This document shows, piece by piece, positions 58,079 to 64,000 of a DNA stretch of 64,000 bases. Each line of letters starts with the position of its first letter. Positions within the stretch are counted from its first letter, which is position 1. Both the position numbers and the translations under genes were made by a program. The stretch is from Paracidovorax avenae ATCC 19860 (GTDB lineage: Bacteria; Pseudomonadota; Gammaproteobacteria; Burkholderiales; Burkholderiaceae_C): contig NC_015138.1 of NCBI RefSeq assembly GCF_000176855.2, forward strand, positions 1,984,001 to 2,048,000. Direction: 5' to 3'. The notes beneath the pieces were generated by a model. That model was given only the letters and a program-made list of their open reading frames with translations, was not told where the DNA came from and did not search any database.

Positions 58079-58213
58079 ATGAATGCACCACGCAACTCGG
58101 CTGGCGCCGTTCCCACGTCCTCGAGCCGCAACCGCTACGCCAGTGCCCGCACCCTGTGGGTGGCCGGCATCGCTTTGGCGGTCATTCTCTTCGTATTCAT
58201 GATCCCCTGGTAA
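58079..58213 (+). CDS. Small single-pass membrane protein
   Basis: 44 residues, beginning MNAPRNSAGAVP with a basic Ser/Arg-rich N-terminus (SSSRNRYASARTL) followed by one hydrophobic helix (WVAGIALAVILFVFMIPW) to the C-terminus. GGAGAAG lies 6 bases before the ATG. The basic N-terminus and C-terminal helix suggest an N-in inner-membrane protein. No family recognised. Confidence 0.55.
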   Translation: MNAPRNSAGAVPTSSSRNRYASARTLWVAGIALAVILFVFMIPW

Positions 58214-58341
58214 TCGCCCCCCGGGTACAACCGGCATGGGAGGCCCGGGCAGGGTGGAGCGCGATGGCAGCTCCGTCTGTCCGGGCCGACGGCGGACGCC
58301 GGCGATGGTCGCCAGGCGCCGCACCATGTCGGGAGGGACCC

Positions 58342-59355
58342 ATGTCGAAATCTCTGTTTTACGTATTCGGCCGGCGCTGCGCGCAGGCCTTGGGCTGGCT
58401 CGCGCTGGCGGTCGCGCTGCCGGTGGCTGCACAGGTCACTCCGGGAGAAACCTATACCGGGCGCGGCACGAACTATGGTTACAGCGGCGGCGGCAATTGC
58501 AGCCTGCCGTTTCCGGAGCAGGTGTTGACCGTGGCCATCAACGATGCCGACTACCAGGGGTCGCAGGCATGCGGCGCCTACCTCGAGGTGCTGAATCCCG
58601 CGACGTCGAAGAAGGTGGTGGTGCGCGTGGACAATCGCTGTCCCGATTGCCCGCCGCGCGGGCTGGACCTGGCCATACCGGCCTTCGCGCAGATCGCCCC
58701 GCTGGAAGCGGGCATCGTCTCGCTGCGCTGGCGCTACGTCTCGGGCCCCGATGCGCAGGCGTCCGTCGTTTTCAAGGAAGGCTCCAGCGCTTCGTGGAGT
58801 GCCCTGCAGGTGCGCAACCAGCGCAATGCAGTCGCTTCGCTCGCCTATCGCACGACCGGTTCGGGCGGCACCTATGTGCCCCTGGAGCGGCAGATGTACA
58901 ACTACTTCCTCGCGCCCGGCGGCATGGGGCCGGGGCCTTTCGACCTGAAGATCACCGATGTGTTCGGCCAGGTGCTGGAAGTGTCCGGAGTGCCGCTGAG
59001 CGTGGGGCCCGAGCTTCCGCTGGGCGTGCAGTTCCCCGCGGTGCTGCCCGCACCCGGCTCGGCCTGGTCCGTGCCGGATGACACGCCACCTGCACCCGCC
59101 ACCGGCCCGGTCACCTACGCCACCAGTGTCAACAGTGACTGGGGCCAGGGCTATTGCCTGAACGTGATGGTGACCAACCCCAATGCCGGTCCGGTGGACT
59201 GGGCCGTGCGCATCCCCGTGGCGGGGACGGTCTATAACGCCTGGGACTCCCAGGTGACGCAGGCAGGCAACGAGCTTCTGGCCCAGGGCGCGGCCTGGAA
59301 CCGCACCCTGCAGCCCGGCGCCAGCGTGCAGTTCGGCTTCTGCGCCAACCGCTGA
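58342..59355 (+). CDS. Secreted bacterial expansin with C-terminal cellulose-binding module (CBM2)
   Basis: A 337-residue exported protein: signal peptide to about AAQ (30). Expansin domain D1 (double-psi beta-barrel, about 35-130) carries the conserved aspartate D109 in RGLDLAIPAF, without the GH45 catalytic base. D2 (CBM63, about 135-225) shows SWSALQVRNQRN and LKITDVFGQ. A Pro/Ala linker follows, then a CBM2 (about 255-335) with C272-C334 and surface Trp residues (DWGQGYCLNVMVTN, AWNRTLQPGASVQFGFC). Expansins loosen plant cell walls without hydrolysis; this architecture occurs in plant-pathogenic bacteria. GGGAGGG precedes ATG 58342. Confidence 0.9.
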   Translation: MSKSLFYVFGRRCAQALGWLALAVALPVAAQVTPGETYTGRGTNYGYSGGGNCSLPFPEQVLTVAINDADYQGSQACGAYLEVLNPATSKKVVVRVDNRCPDCPPRGLDLAIPAFAQIAPLEAGIVSLRWRYVSGPDAQASVVFKEGSSASWSALQVRNQRNAVASLAYRTTGSGGTYVPLERQMYNYFLAPGGMGPGPFDLKITDVFGQVLEVSGVPLSVGPELPLGVQFPAVLPAPGSAWSVPDDTPPAPATGPVTYATSVNSDWGQGYCLNVMVTNPNAGPVDWAVRIPVAGTVYNAWDSQVTQAGNELLAQGAAWNRTLQPGASVQFGFCANR

Positions 59356-59481
59356 GCGTTGTCCGGCCCCGGCCTGTTTCCCGGCGGTGACGGATGCTTC
59401 CGGCGCTGGCATGCTGTCCGACAGGTCCGGGGCGCCCGCGCTTCTATGGTGGTACTTCCGCAACCGCCTGGAGCCTTCGCC

Positions 59482-59796
59482 ATGCAGACATCGACCGACA
59501 CCCGGAGCAACCGGGACAACCGCCGCGGGTGGTGGATGGCCGTCGCCACGGCAGCCATTGTGCTGGCGGCCGTGATCGCGTTCAACCTGCTGGGGCCGAA
59601 GAATCCCGCGCGTCCGCCCGGCGATGGACATAAGACCCCGGCCTCGCAAGGGGCGGCCCAGAGCGGCGGGCCGGCGCCGGACGGTTCCGTGCAGGGCGCG
59701 GCACCGCAGCGATCGGATACCCCGACACCTTCCGGCCGGGAGGGCGTGGGCGCCCCGGCGGGGGCCGTGCCGGCAGAGGCCGCCGCTTCGCGGTGA
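59482..59796 (+). CDS. Hypothetical small membrane protein
   Basis: 104 residues: a hydrophilic start, one membrane helix (WWMAVATAAIVLAAVIAFNLLG, about 17-38) and a Pro/Gly/Ala-rich tail of about 65 residues that would lie in the periplasm. No known domain. Starts 126 bases after the expansin gene; partnership with it is not implied by the sequence. Confidence 0.55.
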   Translation: MQTSTDTRSNRDNRRGWWMAVATAAIVLAAVIAFNLLGPKNPARPPGDGHKTPASQGAAQSGGPAPDGSVQGAAPQRSDTPTPSGREGVGAPAGAVPAEAAASR

Positions 59797-59815
59797 ACAG
59801 GGAGCGGCCCGGCCG

Positions 59816-61423
59816 CTATTCCGGCGGGTCTCGGTGGCCGGCGCCGGACGGGTTGTCGCCGGGCGGTGGACCGTTCGCCACCACGATCCTGTCACGGCCC
59901 TGCTGCTTGGCCTCGTAGAGGGCTGTGTCGGCGCGGCCCAGCAGTTCTTCCGGCGTTTCAGGTTCTTGCCCCGGGCTGCAGGCGACACCTCCGCTCACGG
60001 TGACGTGGCCGAAGGGACTGCCAGGGTGCGGCAGGCGCAGGGCGATGACCGCGGAACGGGCGGCCTGGGCCACCTGCAGGGCGCCCGGCGCATCGGTTTC
60101 CGGCAGGACGATGGCGAATTCCTCGCCGCCATAGCGGGCGATGAAGTCCCCGGGCCGGCGGATCGATCCAGCCAGTGCGTTCGCCACACGGCGCAGGCAT
60201 TCGTCCCCCTCCGGGTGCCCCAGGGCGTCGTTGTAGCGCTTGAAGAAATCGACATCGAACATCACCACCGAGACAGGCCGCTGGTACCGCCGGCACTGCG
60301 CCATCACTTCGCGGATGCGCCGGTCGTAGGCGCGCCGGTTGTGCACCCCGGTGAGTCCGTCGTGCTCCGCCATGTGCTCCATGCGCGCGTGTGCTTCGAC
60401 CAGCGCCTCGTGGGTCGTGCGCAGCCGGAGATCGGCGTCGCGCCGCAACTTCACGGTGCGGATCAGGTAGGCGCCTGCAGGGCCGATTACGGCGAGCAGC
60501 AGCAGGATGCCTGCGATCTGCACGGCCGTGGCCCTGCGCCACTCCGTGAAGATTTCATCCTCGGACAGCGCCACGGCCACGGCGAGGGGGACATTGCGCG
60601 CGTGCTCGAAACTGACGAGACGCACCACGCCGTCGATGGGCGACGGCATGATGGCGAGTCCCGAGCGGGACTGCAGGAACTGCTGCAGTTGCGAGGCCGG
60701 GAGCGTGCGGCCCAGGTCCTCCACGCGAAAGGGCTCGCGCGTCAGCACCGTGCCGTCCGCCCGCAGCAGTGCGATGGCGCCCTTGTGTCCCACGTCGAAG
60801 CCCTGCAGCACCTGCTGCACATGCCGGACACGGAGCGTGGCAAGCACCACGCCCGCGAATCCGCCCTGCGCATCGTTGATGCGGCGGGACAGCGGGATGA
60901 CCCATTCCCCGGTTGTCCGGCTCTTCAGGGGCCTGCTGACGTAGGTCAGGGTGCTGGGATTGTCGCGGTGGTGGACGAAGTATTCGCGGTCCGCGTTATT
61001 GGCGGCCGGAGGCGGTATCGGCAGACTGTGCACCAGCCATTCGCCATTTTTTCCGAAAACGAACAGCCCATGCAGGTGTTCCGCCAGGGACACCTGGTTG
61101 ACCAGCACGGGCTGCAGAGCGTCCAGTTGCTCGGGAGACAGCTCGTCCCGCTCCAGTTCGTACTCGATGGAGACCAGCGCGCGGCCCACCTCCGTGGCGA
61201 GTCCGTCCATTTGCTGCGCCACCGCCCGCGACAGGTTCTGGGCGAAGACCTGCGCCTGCTGCCATTCGGCCTGCCGGGCGCGCCAGGCCAGCCACACGTT
61301 CGAGCCGATCAGCAGCAAGGCCACCAGGACGACGAAGCCGATGGCGAGGGGCAGGGAGCGGTCCGGTCCGGATCCCTGCGATGGAGCGGAAGGCAACGAC
61401 GGTTCCGGGGGAGTGCTGGACAT
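59816..61423 (-). CDS. Diguanylate cyclase with periplasmic sensor (dCache-like) domain
   Basis: A 535-residue inner-membrane protein. Helix 1 (27-48), a periplasmic dCache-type sensor (about 50-300, EYFVHHRDNPSTLTYVSRPLKSRTTGEWVIPLSRR), helix 2 (about 302-323), and a cytoplasmic GGDEF domain with GGEEF at 432-436 and the inhibitory I-site RPGD at 423-426. It makes c-di-GMP with product feedback and senses an external ligand. Ligand unknown. Single gene, convergent with the small membrane protein. Confidence 0.93.
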   Translation of the reverse strand: MSSTPPEPSLPSAPSQGSGPDRSLPLAIGFVVLVALLLIGSNVWLAWRARQAEWQQAQVFAQNLSRAVAQQMDGLATEVGRALVSIEYELERDELSPEQLDALQPVLVNQVSLAEHLHGLFVFGKNGEWLVHSLPIPPPAANNADREYFVHHRDNPSTLTYVSRPLKSRTTGEWVIPLSRRINDAQGGFAGVVLATLRVRHVQQVLQGFDVGHKGAIALLRADGTVLTREPFRVEDLGRTLPASQLQQFLQSRSGLAIMPSPIDGVVRLVSFEHARNVPLAVAVALSEDEIFTEWRRATAVQIAGILLLLAVIGPAGAYLIRTVKLRRDADLRLRTTHEALVEAHARMEHMAEHDGLTGVHNRRAYDRRIREVMAQCRRYQRPVSVVMFDVDFFKRYNDALGHPEGDECLRRVANALAGSIRRPGDFIARYGGEEFAIVLPETDAPGALQVAQAARSAVIALRLPHPGSPFGHVTVSGGVACSPGQEPETPEELLGRADTALYEAKQQGRDRIVVANGPPPGDNPSGAGHRDPPE

Positions 61424-61468
61424 GGGCGGGCGGGGCGCTGGCGGGATCTGGGCTGTGTCTGGCCATTC

Positions 61469-62365
61469 TCACACTGCCGGGCGACACTCCATCACCCTGC
61501 GATAGAGCTCCCGGGCAGCGACGGACAGTTCCCGGTCGCGGCGGCGCACCAGGAAGATCTGGCGCGTCAGCGCCGGCAGCGACAGCGGCCGGGTCACGAG
61601 GCCGGGCTGCGAGAAATGGAAGAGCGTGAGCGTGGGCACCACGCTGATGCCGATGCCCGCGCGCACCATGCCCATGACGGTGGCGAGTTGCTCGACCTCC
61701 ATCAGCGTGTTCATGGCGTGGGGATGGATGGCGGCCTCCAGGTACTGCCGCACGCTGCTGGTGCGCGCAAGGTGCACGAAAGGCCAGGGCGCGAGGTCCT
61801 GCACCTGCAGGCCGCCGCGGGGACGGCGTTTCGCGAGCGGGTGGTCGGCGCGGCACACGAGATGGAAGCCGTCGCTGCAGAACGGCTCGGCCTGCAGGAA
61901 CGGTGTATCGGCGCGGATGGCTGCCAGCGCGAAGTCCGCGCGGCCCGACGCCACACGCTCGATGCAGGGCTCGGACAGTACATCGGCGATGTCGAGTTCG
62001 ATACGGGGGTGGTCGGCCCGGAAGCCGGCCAGGATCCCGGGCAGCCAGCCTGCGGCCAGCGAGGGCAGCAGCGCCAGGGACACCCGGCCGCGCCGCAACT
62101 GCGCCGCATCGCGGGCCATGCCGATCGCGCTGTCGATCTCCGCGCGCAGGCGCCGCGCGGACTCGAGGAACTGCAGGCCTTCCGGCGTCAGCTCCACATG
62201 GCGGGTGCTGCGGTCGAACAGGCGCAGCCCGAGACCTTCCTCCAGCGAGCGCACGAGGGCGCTGAACGCCGGCTGTGACAGATGGCACAGGCCCGCTGCG
62301 CGCGTGAAGCTGCGCTCCTGCGCCAGGGCCAGGAACGCATCGATGTGGCGACTGGAAAGATGCAT
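61469..62365 (-). CDS. LysR-type transcriptional regulator
   Basis: A 298-residue regulator with N-terminal winged helix-turn-helix (HIDAFLALAQERSFTRAAGLCHLSQPAFSALVRSLEEGLG) and a periplasmic-binding-like effector domain. The start at 62365 gives the usual LysR N-terminus. It is divergent from the AtuA-type operon, which it probably controls; the 136-base gap holds GGAT-GA-ATCC (62427-62436), a candidate half-site. Confidence 0.92.
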   Translation of the reverse strand: MHLSSRHIDAFLALAQERSFTRAAGLCHLSQPAFSALVRSLEEGLGLRLFDRSTRHVELTPEGLQFLESARRLRAEIDSAIGMARDAAQLRRGRVSLALLPSLAAGWLPGILAGFRADHPRIELDIADVLSEPCIERVASGRADFALAAIRADTPFLQAEPFCSDGFHLVCRADHPLAKRRPRGGLQVQDLAPWPFVHLARTSSVRQYLEAAIHPHAMNTLMEVEQLATVMGMVRAGIGISVVPTLTLFHFSQPGLVTRPLSLPALTRQIFLVRRRDRELSVAARELYRRVMECRPAV

Positions 62366-62426
62366 GGGTGGGGCAGGGCGGCGTGGCGTGCCGTAGCGGA
62401 TGCGGTCGGTGATTGATCGGAAAAAC

Positions 62427-62436
62427 GGATGAATCC
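62427..62436. promoter_or_regulatory. Palindrome between LysR gene and AtuA-type gene
   Basis: GGATGAATCC, a 10-base palindrome in the divergent promoter region, a possible LysR binding site. Confidence 0.3.
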
Positions 62437-62501
62437 ATCTTAACAATCTATTTCACGAAACAAGCCGCGGCGCCTACATTGGGCCCAGGAGACCACAACG
62501 C

Positions 62502-63854
62502 ATGGCGAATGGAGACATCTTGCGCATCGGCTGCGCGGCCGGCTTTTCGGGCGACCGCACCGACGCGGCACTGCCCGTGGTGCGGGCGCTGATCGGCAGT
62601 GGCGGCCCGGCCGTGCTCATTTTCGAGACGCTCGCGGAGCGCACGCTGGCCCTCGCGCAACTGGCTCGCCGGACGGATCCGCAGGCCGGCTTCGAGCCGC
62701 TGCTCGACGAACTGCTGCGCCCGGTGCTCGCGCTCTGCCTGGAGCACGGCATCCGCATCGTGAGCAATTTCGGCGCCGCGAATCCGGAGGGCGCCGCGCG
62801 CCGCATCCACCAACTCGCCGCGGAACTCGGCCTGCGGCGCCCGCGCGTGGCCGTGGTGCAGGGCGACGACCTGAGCGGCCCCGGCTACCAGCCGCTGCTG
62901 TCCGGCGCCCTGGGTGCCGCGCTGCGGGCCGAGCCGGTGGTGAGCGCCAATGCCTACATCGGCGCAGAGCCGATTGCCGGGGCGCTGCGCGATGGGGCCG
63001 ACATCGTGGTGTGCGGGCGGGTGGCGGATCCTTCGCTCGTCGTCGGGCCCGCCCTGGCGCATTTCGGCTGGAGGCTGGACGACTGGAATCGCCTGGCCCG
63101 CGCCACCATGGCCGGGCACCTGCTCGAATGTGGCGCGCAGGTCACTGGCGGATATTTCGCCGATCCGGGCTACAAGGACGTGCCCGGCATGGCGCAGCTG
63201 GGCTATCCCATCGCCGAGATCGATGCCGACGGCCACTGCACGCTGTCCAAGCCGGAGGGCACGGGCGGGCGCATCGACGAGCGCACGGTGAAGGAGCAGT
63301 TGCTGTACGAACTGCACGATCCGGCGGCCTATCTCACCCCCGACGTGGTGGCGGACATCACCGCCGCCACGGTGCAAGAGATCGCTCCGGGCCGCGTGCG
63401 GCTCGAGGGCGTGCGCGGGCATCCGCGGCCGGCGGCCCTGAAGGTGAATGTGTGCTTCGAGGCCGGCTGGTTCGCCGAGGGCGAGATCTCCTACGCCGGC
63501 CCCCGGGCCGAGGCGCGGGCGCGGCTGGCGGGCGAGACATTGCGCGAGCGCCTGGCCGGCGTCGCGCCGCTGCGCCTGGACCTCATCGGCGTGACCAGCG
63601 TGTTCGGGGACGACGCCAGCCGCTGGCTGGACCTGGCACCCCAGGGTGACGCCCGCGATGTTCGCCTGCGCGCAGCGCTGCAGCACCGCGACCATGCTGC
63701 GGCCCGGCAACTGGTGCGGGAGGTCACGGCCCTGTATTGCTGCGGCCCGGCGGGCGGCGGTGGCGTGCGCACCGCCATGCGGCCGCGCCTGGGCATGGTG
63801 TCGTGCCTGGTGCCGCGCGAGTCGGTGCCGACGGGGCACCGCTTCCTGGATTGA
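62502..63854 (+). CDS. Acyclic-terpene-utilisation AtuA-like protein (DUF1446)
   Basis: A 450-residue protein of the DUF1446/AtuA family: LRIGCAAGFSGDRTDAALP at the start, VSNFGAANPEGAARRIHQLA, SANAYIGAEPIAGALRDGADIVVCGRVADPSL, and CCGPAGGGGVRTAMRPRLG at the end. In Pseudomonas the family belongs to citronellol/acyclic-terpene catabolism; in most bacteria the substrate is unknown. Followed 13 bases later by its usual small partner, and divergent from the LysR regulator. Confidence 0.88.
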   Translation: MANGDILRIGCAAGFSGDRTDAALPVVRALIGSGGPAVLIFETLAERTLALAQLARRTDPQAGFEPLLDELLRPVLALCLEHGIRIVSNFGAANPEGAARRIHQLAAELGLRRPRVAVVQGDDLSGPGYQPLLSGALGAALRAEPVVSANAYIGAEPIAGALRDGADIVVCGRVADPSLVVGPALAHFGWRLDDWNRLARATMAGHLLECGAQVTGGYFADPGYKDVPGMAQLGYPIAEIDADGHCTLSKPEGTGGRIDERTVKEQLLYELHDPAAYLTPDVVADITAATVQEIAPGRVRLEGVRGHPRPAALKVNVCFEAGWFAEGEISYAGPRAEARARLAGETLRERLAGVAPLRLDLIGVTSVFGDDASRWLDLAPQGDARDVRLRAALQHRDHAAARQLVREVTALYCCGPAGGGGVRTAMRPRLGMVSCLVPRESVPTGHRFLD

Positions 63855-63867
63855 AAGGACGGACGCG

Positions 63868-64000
63868 ATGGATATTCCGCATTCGGCCGCCCCGGCGGCC
63901 TCCGGCGAGCACATCGCCGTGCCGCTCTACCGGCTCGCGCACGGGCGCACGGGCGACAAGGGCAACCGCTCGAACATCAGCGTGATCGCCTGGCATCCTG
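63868..64000 (+). CDS. AtuA-associated ferredoxin-fold protein, N-terminal part (cut by window edge)
   Basis: AAAGGA precedes ATG 63868. 44 residues are visible, ending RTGDKGNRSNISVIAWHP; the RxGDKGNxxNI motif is that of the small ferredoxin-fold partner always found beside DUF1446 proteins. The gene continues beyond the window. Confidence 0.8.
   Translation, partial: MDIPHSAAPAASGEHIAVPLYRLAHGRTGDKGNRSNISVIAWHP

Overview
The window is a chromosomal segment of a high-GC beta-proteobacterium, most likely Acidovorax or a close relative in the Comamonadaceae (Burkholderiales). This is inferred from the roughly 65-70 % GC of most of the window, the runs folC-SPOR-cvpA-purF-metZ and tolB-pal-cpoB-tcdA, and a secreted expansin with a cellulose-binding module, a plant-pathogen trait known from the Acidovorax avenae/citrulli group. 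Nearly all of it is ordinary chromosome, densely coding, with many genes overlapping by 4 bases.

Layout. 1-3.6 kb (minus): prfB with its programmed +1 frameshift, then a two-gene insert (SMC/OLD-like ATPase plus DUF4276 TOPRIM-like protein) and the N-terminal part of pepN. 3.7-14.4 kb: small metabolic and repair genes (alpha/beta hydrolase, Nei-type glycosylase, aldo/keto reductase, YbaK-type deacylase, plsY, degenerate HD-GYP-like protein, retropepsin-like protease, yajQ, murB, argG, ppnP, glycine-zipper protein, Spx-like protein). 14.5-21.5 kb (plus): folC, SPOR protein, cvpA, purF, metZ, gltX. 21.6-22.3 kb: a tRNA Ala-Glu-Asp cassette present twice in tandem. 22.4-37.1 kb: DUF1624 membrane protein, two MFS exporters, DUF72 protein, tex, HDOD protein, patatin-like lipase, iron alcohol dehydrogenase, exported hydratase-like protein, HSL-type esterase and a thioesterase-GNAT fusion. 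37.3-42.4 kb: ygfZ, then mltG-tmk-holB-pilZ-tatD-ankyrin. 43-48.7 kb: msbA divergent from tolB-pal-cpoB-tcdA, ending in tRNA-Lys.

48.75-52.2 kb is an AT-rich acquired patch directly downstream of tRNA-Lys. It holds one large orphan gene whose C-terminus looks like a PD-(D/E)XK nuclease, surrounded by decayed insertion sequences (IS3-type and probably IS30-type). 52.2-64 kb returns to the core: DUF1810 protein, branched-chain amino-acid binding protein, ornithine-cyclodeaminase-like enzyme, a small gene behind a near-perfect LexA (SOS) box, a NUC-type nuclease, DUF2789 protein, a phytanoyl-CoA-hydroxylase-like oxygenase, the expansin, a diguanylate cyclase, and a LysR regulator divergent from an AtuA-type pair cut by the window end.

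The best candidates for undescribed biology are the ATPase/TOPRIM pair inserted behind prfB (possible anti-phage module), the orphan nuclease-like gene in the tRNA-Lys patch, and the SOS-boxed 102-residue protein. Function in all three is inferred from motifs and context only.
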